From Synechococcus sp. UW105 (GTDB lineage: Bacteria > Cyanobacteriota > Cyanobacteriia > PCC-6307 > Cyanobiaceae), in assembly GCF_900473935.1 (NCBI RefSeq), contig NZ_UCNN01000007.1, forward strand, positions 1 through 64,000: a stretch of 64,000 nt of DNA, read 5' to 3'. Both the position numbers and the translations under genes were made by a program. Of the stretch, positions 25,822 to 34,603 are shown in pieces. Each line of letters begins with the position of its first letter. Position 1 is the stretch's first letter. The notes under the pieces were generated by a model that saw nothing but the letters and a program-made list of their open reading frames with translations, did no database searches and was not told where the DNA came from.

Positions 25822-25922
25822 GCAGTTGATGCCCACGAGCACGGACCGATTGATCAAGCCTCAACGAAGAACACCAATGCAAGCAGTGGCATGAGACAGT
25901 AGCCGCGGTTCTTCGATGCCCC

Positions 25923-26864
25923 TTGGTCTACACCTTCAACTCTGGGGCCCACCGCCCAATCGGTGCGCTTGCCATCATCACTGTGCTTGCGAGCGGAGTC
26001 ACGTGTCCGATAGGCAGAGCTCAAGCCGAGACGGTGGAGCTGATCCTGCGCAATGGTGACAGCCTCAAAGGCACCATCGTCAAGGAAGAGAGCAACGGAG
26101 ACGTCACCGTGCTGATCCATCCGGACCTTGGACGCATGGAGATCAAGAAAGCAGCGCTCAAGCCCCGCACCACCAGGCCCTGGAGCGCCAGTCTGTCCGC
26201 CGGTATCAACAGTTCCAACACTGACGATGACCTTTCCGCAGGCGGAGCACTGACACTGTCTGCGAAGTACAAGCAGAACAAGGACGAGCTGACCTTCAAT
26301 GGTCAGGCCCATTACGACGTTTCTCGCGATGTCGGAGAAACCGAGAACAGTGTCGACACCAACGAAGGGAATGCCGAACTGCGCTACTCCCGCCAACTCA
26401 AGGGCGATCTCAGCACCTACATCTCCGGCCGCTACAACTACGACGCGCTCAATGCGATCGGAACCGACACCGTGGTCGGTTCGATCGGACTGGGCCTTGA
26501 TGTGGTCAAAACACCAACCACTGTGGTGAACCTGTCCATCGGCCCTTCACTGCAACAGCTCTGGGGTGGCTCTGGCTGCATCAATGATCCGGTCTGCGGC
26601 AACCTCTACGCCGCCAGCACAGCGCGAGCTCATATGGAGTGGAAACCCAACAAAAACATCAAGCTGAGCCTCACCAACCAGTTCAGCGGGGCCTATGTGA
26701 ATGGGCTCTCTCCGAGCAATACATTTTCCGGAACCCTGAAGGTATTTCCAACGGGCAATCAGTCATTTTTTACCTCATTCAGCGCGCAGACGATTTACAA
26801 CTCGCTCCAAACACCACAAATCAACAACAGCATGTCGATTCAGCTCGGAACCGAATTGAAGTGA
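25923..26864 (+). CDS. DUF481-type outer-membrane protein
   Basis: This is a 313-residue protein (TTG start tentative). The signal peptide ends near GRAQA (residue 35). Next is ELILRNGDSLKGTIVKE, a small RNG-D-beta domain seen before DUF481 (YdiY-like) proteins, and then a beta-barrel region with alternating strands (SLSAGINSSNTDDD, ELRYSRQLKGDLSTYISGRYNYD) ending SMSIQLGTELK. Family members are outer-membrane proteins of unclear cargo. Two Cys (GCINDPVCGN) could form a loop. Confidence 0.75.
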   Translation: MVYTFNSGAHRPIGALAIITVLASGVTCPIGRAQAETVELILRNGDSLKGTIVKEESNGDVTVLIHPDLGRMEIKKAALKPRTTRPWSASLSAGINSSNTDDDLSAGGALTLSAKYKQNKDELTFNGQAHYDVSRDVGETENSVDTNEGNAELRYSRQLKGDLSTYISGRYNYDALNAIGTDTVVGSIGLGLDVVKTPTTVVNLSIGPSLQQLWGGSGCINDPVCGNLYAASTARAHMEWKPNKNIKLSLTNQFSGAYVNGLSPSNTFSGTLKVFPTGNQSFFTSFSAQTIYNSLQTPQINNSMSIQLGTELK

Positions 26865-26946
26865 TCAAGTCACAACGTAGTTCTCAGCTTCTCAAGCCTG
26901 CCCCTTAAAAGACTTTCAACAAAAACCTTTAAGCATCAAACTTGAT

Positions 26947-27129
26947 CTATTTCTTCTTGCCATCAAGCAAATCAATCAACCCTTGCAACTTTTCGATCGA
27001 CTCCCGCACCGCAGCCGCCTCAGGCATGGTGCCGTCCTCCATCACCGCAAGGTGCATCTCCTTGCACATATTGCGTAATTGCTGAATTCTCTGCTTGACG
27101 TCGGCTTTCTTTTCAGCTGCAGTCGGCAT
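26947..27129 (-). CDS. Small conserved-type helical protein
   Basis: This is a 60-residue protein, MPTAAEKKADVKQRIQQLRN..., almost all helix-forming with heptad-like Leu/Ile positions and a Lys-rich end (DGKKK). It has one Cys and no membrane span. Function unknown. It diverges from the 27193 gene, 63 bases away. Confidence 0.65.
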   Translation of the reverse strand: MPTAAEKKADVKQRIQQLRNMCKEMHLAVMEDGTMPEAAAVRESIEKLQGLIDLLDGKKK

Positions 27130-27192
27130 TGAAATCCAAGCAATTTCGGCAGCTTACCATTTACAGCATGGAAACATGGGGCGATTCTGCCG

Positions 27193-27438
27193 ATGGCGCG
27201 TGACATCCCAGCCCAGGAGCAGACACGCAAGTGGTTCCGCAGCCATCTGCTTGGACGCGAACTGGAATTACAGGAGCTGTATGACTTAGCCCCTGGAGAG
27301 CTGGATCTGCTGATGGCGGAAACAGCGGAAATCCGCTCCGACCTCGAGAACAAAGCCCGTAGCCATGGCCGGTGGTGCACCGCCGGCTACGTGCTTCAAC
27401 TGGCTCGGATCATCGATGCACGCCGCGATGCCGAGTAA
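27193..27438 (+). CDS. Small hypothetical soluble protein
   Basis: This is an 81-residue frame, MARDIPAQEQTRKWFRSHLLGRELELQELYDL..., helical and charged, with one Cys. The pattern (two amphipathic helices with LLMAETAEIRSDLENKA) suggests a small helical-bundle protein. No family is recognised. It is followed 53 bases later by another hypothetical on the same strand. Confidence 0.65.
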   Translation: MARDIPAQEQTRKWFRSHLLGRELELQELYDLAPGELDLLMAETAEIRSDLENKARSHGRWCTAGYVLQLARIIDARRDAE

Positions 27439-27491
27439 AGGATTCCCAGGGATGATGCAGACATGATCCGCCGGCCCTGGAGCCTCCATCT

Positions 27492-27944
27492 GTGAATGCG
27501 CCCCTTGCCGACCAGCTGCTGGCCATGGGCATGCAGGACCTCGACATCGGGCTGGTGCTAGCCAGGCTTGGCGATGAGCACTACGACCTCAATGACACGT
27601 GCTTGCTTGCGGAAGTCTTGGCTCCCAATCGGATCCAGGCGATCGAAACCTTTATCTGGGGTCATCTGAGACCAAGCTTTCGCGGCAAACGTTTCTGCCT
27701 GAGCCCCGATTTCCTCAAATCAAATGTTGACTGGGGCAGTGCCTGGCGACTACTGCGTCAACGGCACGGCATGGGCTGTGTCCAGCTCCCCAAGGAATCG
27801 GACCAGGACATGGTGCGTTTCCTGTTCGTGGCAGGCCGCAATGCCCTGTCGCCAAACACTCCAGTCCTAGATCTTGATCAAGCCGATCCGCACTGCAGCG
27901 ATCAGCTGATCTGGGGACAGCCCCTGAAAGCAAGCGCGTCCTGA
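27492..27944 (+). CDS. Hypothetical protein, 150 residues
   Basis: GTG 27492 starts a soluble protein (MNAPLADQLLAMGMQDLDIG...). The first half resembles a small helical repeat (LLAMGMQDLDIGLVLARLGDEHYDL). The second half has HGMGCVQLPKESDQDMVRFLFVAG. No catalytic motif was recognised. It may be cotranscribed with the 27193 gene. Confidence 0.6.
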   Translation: MNAPLADQLLAMGMQDLDIGLVLARLGDEHYDLNDTCLLAEVLAPNRIQAIETFIWGHLRPSFRGKRFCLSPDFLKSNVDWGSAWRLLRQRHGMGCVQLPKESDQDMVRFLFVAGRNALSPNTPVLDLDQADPHCSDQLIWGQPLKASAS

Positions 27945-28129
27945 ACCAGGCCAAGACCACCCGAGCAAGGACTCACAGGGCGAAGAGAATCTCGATCAGC
28001 GGTGCCGATCAGCCCAAGGGAGCAAACCAACAACCAACCTCAACTTAAACCTCAACCTAGGCAACGCCAATCCATGCGAATGCATGCATCACGCACGGTA
28101 GATGAGGCTTATCCTCGCCCAGTTTGCAA

Positions 28130-28447
28130 CTAGTTTGGACCACAGACTTTGCGTGCCATCCCTCTTCGCCAATAGATCGACGGATTCCGCTGACCCTCAA
28201 CCTTAAGAGCAATACTGTCATCATTTACAACAGAATAGTCGCCTCCATACTTCCACGCAGAAGCGACATTCCTGCCATTCATCGGCAAGTAATAAATGCC
28301 CTTTTCAGCGTAAATTACATCAGACGTGAAACATCCACCGAAGTAATTCCATGACGTCTTGTTATTGGGCGCTGCGCTTACCGAAAAAGGAACAAAGAGA
28401 GAAAGCAGCAAAGGCAAAAACTGCTGCAACTGAATCACTTGCTTCAT
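28130..28447 (-). CDS. Secreted small protein with two mature Cys
   Basis: From ATG 28447 the product is 105 residues. The signal peptide (MKQVIQLQQFLPLLLSLFVP then FSVSA) is cleaved near AAPNN. The mature part is aromatic-rich (SWNYFGGCF, GIYYLPMNG, SIYWRRG) with two Cys, at GGCFTS and KVCGPN, that could close a disulfide. No family is recognised. It begins a run of lower-GC, secreted or membrane small proteins typical of accessory DNA. Confidence 0.6.
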   Translation of the reverse strand: MKQVIQLQQFLPLLLSLFVPFSVSAAPNNKTSWNYFGGCFTSDVIYAEKGIYYLPMNGRNVASAWKYGGDYSVVNDDSIALKVEGQRNPSIYWRRGMARKVCGPN

Positions 28448-28617
28448 CAAGAGGCGAAGGCTCGTCCTTCATGAGGGCTTGACTGCAACGATAGGGAGCA
28501 TCCGTCAATGCGCCGCAAACTCTGATTGAGCGGAGAAGCACGGCAACGATGATCGGCGCGAGACCTGGCGGAGCTCAGGAGCAGATCATTGCCTTCGCAA
28601 GGACAGGCCGATCGAAT

Positions 28618-28728
28618 TCAGCCGTGGAGCTGCGCAAACCAGAAGCCGGCCAATTGCCAACTCGACCAGAGGAAGATGGCCAAAAAGAGCCAGTTCATCC
28701 ACGCCGGTCGATTTCTGTTTTCAAACAT
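28618..28728 (-). CDS. Possible one-span miniprotein, 36 residues
   Basis: The frame reads MFENRNRPAWMNWLFLAIFL then WSSWQLAGFWFAQLHG. A single Trp/Phe/Leu-rich span runs from about residue 11 to 33. GGGAG lies close (three bases) before the ATG. The frame is open a further 37 codons upstream without a better start. It has no clear relation to high-light-inducible proteins. It could be chance, hence the low confidence. Confidence 0.35.
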   Translation of the reverse strand: MFENRNRPAWMNWLFLAIFLWSSWQLAGFWFAQLHG

Positions 28729-29032
28729 GGACTCCCAAGCAAGGCTGGGCTCATCTTCGCCGCCAACCACGCAAGCCCTGAAGAACTCGTCATGGTTTGA
28801 TGCTGGCCACCCAGCTTGGGAACACCACTTGCCTCACCTGATGCGGCCACTCCCCATTCTTAAGTTGTAGACCTGAGATCACCAACACTGCTCAAGAACA
28901 TCAGCTGACCATGTTGGCGATCAACCAATCAGGCAATCAGGCAATCAGGCAATCAATACGGACAACAAAGAGATCAAGGCCAACGGCTTTGGCCTAGCGC
29001 TTGCTTGGAACAAGACTGTGAACGCACAGAAA
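28729..29032. other. Intergenic stretch with a short tandem repeat
   Basis: About 300 bases with no convincing gene. It holds an 8-base tandem repeat at 28927-28955 and otherwise nothing recognisable. Confidence 0.5.
28927..28955 (+). repeat. (AATCAGGC)x3.6 tandem repeat
   Basis: Three full copies of AATCAGGC (28927-28950) are followed by AATCA. The unit is too short, with no spacers, for a CRISPR array. It is likely a slippage repeat. Confidence 0.85.
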
Positions 29033-29722
29033 CTAAAGACCCTCGTTCAAGAAGGGCGGATTAAAAATATAGTTTTCACCATAAACCTCGCACAGCGTCA
29101 GAAGCTTTTTATCGCTCAGGGGTACTTGAATTAAGTTGCGATCAACACGTGAAAAAACCCGGCAGCGCGTCCTTGGCGGGTCGCCTACATCAACACCAAC
29201 CATGACTTCATAAACGAGATCACTGTCAGTGATGGGGTCGGCAGTCATTGGTTTCTTGTAGACCTGATGATCCCATGAACAACAACTAGACCGACCACTT
29301 GCAACGTAATAGTCGGAGATACGCTTAAACCCAGCATATCCACCCTGGAAGAAAAGATAGGCGTTGATCGGCCCAGGGCCTACAGAAGTCTTGAAGATAC
29401 GATGCTCACAATTGGGACCTGCACCGCAGGCACCAGTCTCTTCAATTTCAAACAGTCCATCCGCATCAATATCTCTCAACCGCCAACCACCTGTAGGAGC
29501 TTGAGAGACAGACTGTGTGCGCTTGAGCAGCGAGAGACAGGATTCACTGCCTTGAGGCTGGAATTCAACGTGGAGCGTTCGACTCTTTGTCGCATCACAT
29601 TGACGTTGTGTGATGCGAATCCGAGAGCCATCTGCATTGAGCTTCTCAGAATGCATGACATCACATGCAGCAAAGGCTGAACCATGGCTCAACAGCAAGG
29701 CTGCAACAAGAAATGTTCGCAT
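29033..29722 (-). CDS. Secreted Cys-rich hypothetical protein
   Basis: From ATG 29722 the product is 229 residues. The signal peptide (MRTFLVAALLLSHGSAFA, cleaved near AFA-AC) is clear. The mature part has many Cys (AACDVM, RQCDAT, ESCLSLL, GACGAGPNCEHR, SSCCSW, TRCRV, LCEV), suggesting several disulfides. A DIDADGLFEIEETGACG stretch looks like an EF-hand-like or calcium-binding loop. No named family is recognised. The low-GC context fits accessory DNA. Confidence 0.65.
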   Translation of the reverse strand: MRTFLVAALLLSHGSAFAACDVMHSEKLNADGSRIRITQRQCDATKSRTLHVEFQPQGSESCLSLLKRTQSVSQAPTGGWRLRDIDADGLFEIEETGACGAGPNCEHRIFKTSVGPGPINAYLFFQGGYAGFKRISDYYVASGRSSCCSWDHQVYKKPMTADPITDSDLVYEVMVGVDVGDPPRTRCRVFSRVDRNLIQVPLSDKKLLTLCEVYGENYIFNPPFLNEGL

Positions 29723-30019
29723 CAACTCAGCTTAAAACACAGTCGGATCTGATAGTTGATGCCACGGGCTGGTAAGCCGAAGAGCCTTTAGCAGTCCTCA
29801 CCAGAACAATGCCCAGGCCCGGTGAGTTCAGCATGGACCTTGGCATGTCTCCCTCCTGAATGAACTAGAAGATTAAAGATGCCATCCATCCAATCTCTTG
29901 GCCAAACACAAGAAATAAGCAGGTATTGGGGCTGGAATTTTGCGAGAATCTGTCACTTTGATTGCAAACAAGCTATGGCCGAGAAGCATTGCTACCAATA
30001 AGACAAGCGCCTCTCACGC

Positions 30020-30163
30020 ATGGATTCACTGATCGCAATCATCCTGACACTGGCAATAGCATCAACGGCAAGCGTCATGGCGTTAACAACGCCAGATCTA
30101 GAAATCAAACCATCGACAGATCGCTCAACAGGCACAATAAAAAATTCTAGCGATATCGAATGA
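30020..30163 (+). CDS. Possible small signal-anchored peptide, 47 residues
   Basis: The frame reads MDSLIAIILTLAIASTASVM followed by a polar tail (TPDLEIKPSTDRSTG). It resembles a signal peptide or single anchor plus a short extracytoplasmic part. It overlaps a longer frame in another phase that looks like noise. No ribosome site is obvious. It is a candidate only. Confidence 0.4.
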   Translation: MDSLIAIILTLAIASTASVMALTTPDLEIKPSTDRSTGTIKNSSDIE

Positions 30164-30530
30164 AGCGAGTCGCGGCACTAGTTGCAGTGTTCAAAGCGCG
30201 CAGGGTGCACAAGCATAGAGACAGTTAACAAGTTGAGCGATCACCCCAATGTAGAAAATTTGACAAAATGGTCGAACGCGAAGCCTAGAAAGGTACCTGC
30301 TCAGAATGGCCTCTAGGGCAAGTTAGCGATGATGTTAATGCCAAGAGGCTGAGATTAGACGGCACTCGAGATACAGCATTCAAAACAATCAATGATCACT
30401 GCAATAAGCCTGAGGCGAAGGAATTCTGACCTCAAAAGAGCAAACAAGCTAGACACCGCATGACAATGCAGCTCTCACTGGCATCAACAGCCATCAATCA
30501 ATCTGCTCTCACTCACCAATCAGGCTGATC
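30164..30530. other. Intergenic stretch, nothing recognised
   Basis: About 370 AT-richer bases. No coding frame with protein-like content, RNA gene or strong hairpin was seen on either strand. It may hold promoters only. Confidence 0.45.
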
Positions 30531-30896
30531 TCAGAATGGAGGAATCACTGTTCTATTCCCCGAGGTTGATCTTATTTGAGTACCCCTGCCACTTGAGGTC
30601 GAAGCCGCATAGGTAATTCTCCCATTATCCTCAACGATTTTTACATGGCACTCATCAACGGTTCCACCAGCATAATTCCTGCAATTTGAATAGTAATAAC
30701 TAACGACCTTCCCATCACTGATCCACTTAACCTTGACCCCAGACATGCTGCCGTTGCGCCATAGCCTGGTCAAAATACAACTCTCCTTCACGCCATTGAA
30801 GTGGCATTCGGATTGGACCTGAGAAGATACTGTGGGCGGAAAGACCATGAGAATGATCAGCCCAAGAACAGACCTCTTGAAGACTGAAAGCATCAT
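30531..30896 (-). CDS. Secreted small protein with several Cys
   Basis: From ATG 30896 the product is 121 residues. The N-terminus MMLSVFKRSVLGLIILMVFP is a signal peptide ending near VSS. The mature part carries Cys at SECHF, KESCIL, SNCRN and DECHV, a spacing that fits two disulfides, within a beta-rich pattern (VKVKWISDGKVVSYYY). No family is recognised. It is the third such secreted Cys-containing protein in this 3-kb stretch. Confidence 0.6.
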   Translation of the reverse strand: MMLSVFKRSVLGLIILMVFPPTVSSQVQSECHFNGVKESCILTRLWRNGSMSGVKVKWISDGKVVSYYYSNCRNYAGGTVDECHVKIVEDNGRITYAASTSSGRGTQIRSTSGNRTVIPPF

Positions 30897-31136
30897 CAAG
30901 CCTCATGCTTATATCAACTAAACAGAATTTTAACCGACGACCTCCTGCCGAAGAGTCGGTCAAGATTCTCAGCAAGGGGGATTCAATACGTCCACCCACT
31001 ACAGGAAGAGGTCTTTATCGATGGAGGCAATTTTGTTGAGAACTTTCAAAACGAGCACCTCCAAATTGCATTGCTGTGATCAACCCAGGTCCAAGACATT
31101 CACTTCACCTAGAGACTTGCATCCGATGTTCTCAAT

Positions 31137-31451
31137 TCAAACCCATTCCCAAACATACAATATCAGACTTGCTAATTCTGTGGCAGCAACTACGCAAAAT
31201 GCCGCCGACAAAACTATGACTCCGACAGCAAGAGATTTATTTGAATACTGCTTCTTGATCAACACGATGGCGGACACAACAAGAGCAACAACCCCCAGCG
31301 TCAATTGCGGCAAAAGATAGAACAAACCACTAAACACGCCCTGCAAGAGACCAACGTCTACAGGCGAATGGACATGAAGAAGCCAAAACAATGAACTGGC
31401 AAGGCTGTAGAGCGTAGAAGCTATCAACAAAAGAATTGGTATCAGCTGCAT
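31137..31451 (-). CDS. Small membrane protein
   Basis: This is a 104-residue protein with three hydrophobic stretches (about 2-24, 38-66 and 76-102) and a short positive loop (KKQYSNK) between the second and third. No motif identifies a family. It belongs to the accessory run of short secreted or membrane proteins. The rightward frame at 31021-31320 is a shadow. Confidence 0.65.
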   Translation of the reverse strand: MQLIPILLLIASTLYSLASSLFWLLHVHSPVDVGLLQGVFSGLFYLLPQLTLGVVALVVSAIVLIKKQYSNKSLAVGVIVLSAAFCVVAATELASLILYVWEWV

Positions 31452-31578
31452 TTTTAATGCGTCACCAAATTAAGTTTGGTCAAGAATTTCAAGCTTGATC
31501 TACTCCTGAAGCTGCATGCATATGCAATTTAAACATGCAACTTCAAGTCAGCTCATTGCATTGACCTAGATCCAACCC

Positions 31579-32007
31579 CTAGCCAGCCTTCGCACGAACA
31601 AACTCACGGTATTCTCGCCCAGGCTTGAAAAGAAGGATAAGCGACCAAACAATCATGGGCAAAACAACAATCAAGGCGTGGAACTTATCGTATGCAGTCA
31701 TTACCTCAGAGGCAGGTGAAACAGGGAGAAGCCATAACCCTTGAAACACCACAAGCCACCAATACTTGATGCCGGCATCATTCATCCGCCTTAGATCAAT
31801 TGGGATAAAGAGGACAAGTCCAAGAACAGTCACAAAAGGTGACTCAAACAAGGCGAATGAAAGGTCATTGCCGGCCAGCAGAGAGAGGCCTGCATACACA
31901 ACAAGCAGAGGGATCATCAGGAGAGCCCTTAGCAAGCCCTGCCGGAAGTAGCGCAGCCGACCTAGCTCACCCTTCCAGGAGAAAAACTGAGGGAGCGTCT
32001 GTTCCAT
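31579..32007 (-). CDS. DUF805-like membrane protein
   Basis: From ATG 32007 the product is 142 residues. After a polar start (MEQTLPQFFSWKGELGRLRYFRQGL) come several hydrophobic spans. The R(R/K)MNDAGIKYWW motif near residue 80 (DLRRMNDAGIKYWWLVVFQ) is characteristic of DUF805 membrane proteins, whose function is unclear. A longer frame to 32049 adds an unlikely extension. Confidence 0.7.
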   Translation of the reverse strand: MEQTLPQFFSWKGELGRLRYFRQGLLRALLMIPLLVVYAGLSLLAGNDLSFALFESPFVTVLGLVLFIPIDLRRMNDAGIKYWWLVVFQGLWLLPVSPASEVMTAYDKFHALIVVLPMIVWSLILLFKPGREYREFVRAKAG

Positions 32008-32120
32008 TGCCTTCGTTTCTACTGAGTTCAGTCTGAACCCCATCGACAAGTTTGACGACAGAGAGAGATTGGGATACCGACCAAGAGTCGAAACCTGCTG
32101 TTAAAGCGAGGAAGGTATCA

Positions 32121-32615
32121 CTAGCGGTAATTCTCGAACTGGAGAGGCACGTCTAGATCATCCTCCTTGGTTTTCAGCAGCTGGATCGCCTGCTGTAGAT
32201 CGTCCTTGCTCTTGCCAGTGATGCGCAGGCTCTCCCCCTGAATCGCAACAGTGACCTTCTTCAGCTCATCACGGACGCTCTTACTCAGCTTCTTGGCAAG
32301 CTCCTGACTGAGCCCCTTGCGCAACTTCACCACCTGCTTCACCCGGTTACCGCCCACGGCCTCAGGGGTCTGAAAATCAAAGATTTTGAGCGAAAGGTTG
32401 CGCTTGGTCGCCTTGGTGCGGAGCACATCCTCCACAGCCTGAAGGGTCATATCGCTGGCAGTGGTAATCACCACCTCGGTCTCCTCGAGATCGATCTCCG
32501 TCGCTGAGTCCTTGAGGTCATAACGGTTGCCAACATCCCGGCGAACCTGATCAAGGGTATTCACCAGCTCCTGGCGGTCAAAATCGGAGACCACATCAAA
32601 TGAAAAGCTTGCCAA
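32121..32615 (-). CDS. yajQ: YajQ-family nucleotide-binding protein
   Basis: TTG 32615 gives 164 residues beginning ASFSFDVVSDFDRQELVNTLDQV, the typical YajQ start. The frame extends to 32690, but those residues are not family-like. The strongly conserved stretch RYDLKDS, IQGESLRITGKSKDDLQQAI and the final DVPLQFENYR are present. YajQ proteins bind cyclic di-GMP or other nucleotides in some bacteria; the cyanobacterial role is untested. Confidence 0.92.
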   Translation of the reverse strand: MASFSFDVVSDFDRQELVNTLDQVRRDVGNRYDLKDSATEIDLEETEVVITTASDMTLQAVEDVLRTKATKRNLSLKIFDFQTPEAVGGNRVKQVVKLRKGLSQELAKKLSKSVRDELKKVTVAIQGESLRITGKSKDDLQQAIQLLKTKEDDLDVPLQFENYR

Positions 32616-32929
32616 AATGCTGCTCTCTTCGTTGCCGACTGAGTTCAGTCTTGCAATCAGAGCGCCGAGCTGCCAACTGCAGCACCTCAACAGGTGTCTC
32701 TAGCACTAGGAGAGAAGAGGTGCATGCCCTCACCCCAGTCAGTCAAATGCCACGGTGACCGCTTCGGTGGGATTGCATGCAAAGCAACACCCATCACCAC
32801 AAACACAGCCAAGATCCATCAACGGCGGCCAACCAGTTCTGATCAAAGCGCGCTGCAATGACATGAACCGACTCTGACTCAAGCTTTGGCTTATCAATCA
32901 ACGTGCTGGCTCAATAAGGCTTCGGTTTT
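32616..32929. other. Intergenic stretch, nothing recognised
   Basis: About 310 bases between the yajQ start and the cupin stop, both leftward. It contains the yajQ promoter by position. No RNA gene, hairpin with T-run or coding frame was seen. Confidence 0.45.
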
Positions 32930-33379
32930 TCATGGCTTGGTCAATACTGTCGTTGGGACTCCTTTCTCACCTGCATAAACGACAACAACATTGACATCTT
33001 TTGGGCCCAGAGCTTTGCCCGAATGAATGGTATTAACCACCTCAATCAAGGCATCACCTTCTTGGTAGATCTTTTTCCTACCATCCGTTAACTGCAGCTC
33101 AAGATTCCCCTGAAGGATGACAGCGGCATTAATGACAGGGTGATAGTGCCAAGGCAAGGTGACACCCGCGGGAATTGTGATTCGAAGAACCTTCACTTCA
33201 GGTTGTCCACGGGGATACTTCGGCAAAATCGCCCCATTCCATTGACGGCTCGAGTTCGCTAATTCTTCAACCGTGACACCCAACTCTGAGGCGCCATGGC
33301 CGTCATGGGTCCTTCCAGGGGCCCCAATCAGACCCGAAGCAACCAGCAACAGCGGCAGAGTCAACACGATGTTTTTCAT
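32930..33379 (-). CDS. Exported cupin-domain protein
   Basis: From ATG 33379 the product is 149 residues. The N-terminus MKNIVLTLPLLLVASGLIG is a signal peptide. The cupin barrel has the metal-binding core LPWHYHPVINAAVILQGNLE (motif 1) and a second motif near GDALIEVVNTIHSGKALG with the second His. Many such periplasmic cupins have unknown substrates. A longer frame upstream is not used because it buries the signal. Confidence 0.8.
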   Translation of the reverse strand: MKNIVLTLPLLLVASGLIGAPGRTHDGHGASELGVTVEELANSSRQWNGAILPKYPRGQPEVKVLRITIPAGVTLPWHYHPVINAAVILQGNLELQLTDGRKKIYQEGDALIEVVNTIHSGKALGPKDVNVVVVYAGEKGVPTTVLTKP

Positions 33380-33694
33380 GGTTGCAAGGTGGGTGCTCAA
33401 TACATGGTGGCGACGACAGAAGCTGGAATGCATCACCACACCGGCACGTCCAAGCGATGCCTAGCCACACTTCGCCGACCCCATTGCCGCAAGCGGTCTT
33501 CAGCAAACAACGCTTGAGTTTGAGGGTATCGAGATACGGAACATTGGTTGCATGAGCTGCACGTCCCAGTGAGGGCCCCAGAGCACAACGCAGCCTTGAA
33601 GAGCTTGATCAGAATCACAACAACTGGAGATCCCGATCACCCAATCGTGAAGCCGAATCCATCAGCTTCCCAACAGTCATTCCGCAGTCTGGCC
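33380..33694. other. Intergenic stretch between divergent genes
   Basis: About 315 bases separate the leftward cupin gene from the rightward secreted protein. It should hold both promoters. Frames crossing it have no protein-like character. Confidence 0.45.
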
Positions 33695-34063
33695 ATGCCT
33701 CCACTTCCAGCAAACCTGAAAGCCACCCTGATCAGTTGTGCCAGCGGCACTGCCGTACTGGCCAGCGCCGCCATGGCCCACCCGATTCTGATCACCACAC
33801 AGTCAGCCGCCTTCCTGCGCGATTGCGGCCATCAATCACCAGCAACGGTCAGCTCGATCTCCTCAGGCTGTCCCAACCGAGAACGAGGACTGGTGGGAAG
33901 CGGCAGCCGTCTGGAGCAGCTCCAGACGGTGCATCGCAGCCGCTCTGGGATGAAAGGCCTCTGGTATCAGGTACGGATTGTGGAGAACAGCACGGCATCG
34001 CAAACCGCATCAACCCATGCGCAAGCCGGGACGATCGGTTGGCTGCGGGCGAATGCTTTCTGA
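33695..34063 (+). CDS. Secreted SH3-like hypothetical protein
   Basis: The ATG at 33695 gives 122 residues: a signal peptide (MPPLPANLKATLISCASGTA then VLASAAMA), then a mature part ending VHRSRSGMKGLWYQVRIVEN...AGTIGWLRANAF. The G-WY-V(R)IV and GTIGWL(R)A patterns resemble bacterial SH3 domains, which bind cell-wall peptides. Two Cys (RDCGHQ, SGCPN) may pair. The longer frame from 33548 adds a non-signal extension. Moderate confidence. Confidence 0.55.
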   Translation: MPPLPANLKATLISCASGTAVLASAAMAHPILITTQSAAFLRDCGHQSPATVSSISSGCPNRERGLVGSGSRLEQLQTVHRSRSGMKGLWYQVRIVENSTASQTASTHAQAGTIGWLRANAF

Positions 34064-34128
34064 GCGAAGGCTGCGGTCAGTAGGGCTCACAGCGATAGGG
34101 ATCCGTTCCTTTGAATAGAGGCATCAGC

Positions 34129-34593
34129 ATGCACACGATGCCTCTCACCGCACTCTTCACCGCCAACGCCGCGGCCCCCTTCGCCTGGTCGCTGGTGCTG
34201 GCTGGAGCCGTCGTCATCGTCAGCATCATTCCCCTGGGGGCTGCACGATCCCAAGCGGACTTCACCATGGCCGACATGGCCGCGCCGCGGGCCATGTTCG
34301 ACCGCCTTCCAGCTTGGGGCCAACGGGCCAGCTGGGCGCATCAGAACAGTGTTGAAGCCTTCAGCCTGCATGCCCCTGCAGCGATTTTGTCGTTGGTCGC
34401 GGCCTGTGAAACAGGTCCACTACCAGGGCTCGCCATTGCCGCGGCCCTTCTGCAGCCAGGGTTGAGACTGCTCTACATCGGGGCCTATGTCGGCAATATT
34501 CCTCCCTTGCGGGGTCTGTGCTGGGCATCAGCGCTGATGTGCACAGGTGTGCTCTACCTGGAGGCACTCAAAGCCCTTCTCCAAGCAGCCTGA
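34129..34593 (+). CDS. MAPEG-family membrane protein
   Basis: The ATG at 34129 gives 154 residues with four hydrophobic spans, typical of MAPEG (membrane-associated eicosanoid/glutathione) proteins. The hallmark is the RxxxAHQNSVEAF segment (RASWAHQNSVEAFSLHAPAA) together with RLLYIGAYVGN near the end. Bacterial members may act in glutathione or lipid-peroxide chemistry; the reaction here is unknown. A GAGG site lies seven bases before the ATG. Confidence 0.85.
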   Translation: MHTMPLTALFTANAAAPFAWSLVLAGAVVIVSIIPLGAARSQADFTMADMAAPRAMFDRLPAWGQRASWAHQNSVEAFSLHAPAAILSLVAACETGPLPGLAIAAALLQPGLRLLYIGAYVGNIPPLRGLCWASALMCTGVLYLEALKALLQAA

Positions 34594-34603
34594 ACAGTGG
34601 CGT

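Noticed and set aside
25854..26396. Leftward 180-codon frame opposite the DUF481 gene
   Set aside because: Shadow of the outer-membrane protein gene; no start signal or protein-like domain.
28549..28870. Rightward frames of 83-93 codons
   Set aside because: No protein-like pattern; one overlaps the leftward miniprotein candidate, which is more plausible though still weak.
28927..28955. Possible CRISPR repeat
   Set aside because: The unit is 8 bases with no spacers; it is a simple tandem repeat.
29962..30150. Rightward 62-codon frame
   Set aside because: Low-complexity polar sequence; a different frame from 30020 has a signal-like start and was kept as a weak candidate.
31021..31320. Rightward 99-codon frame
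   Set aside because: It is antisense to a clear three-span membrane protein.
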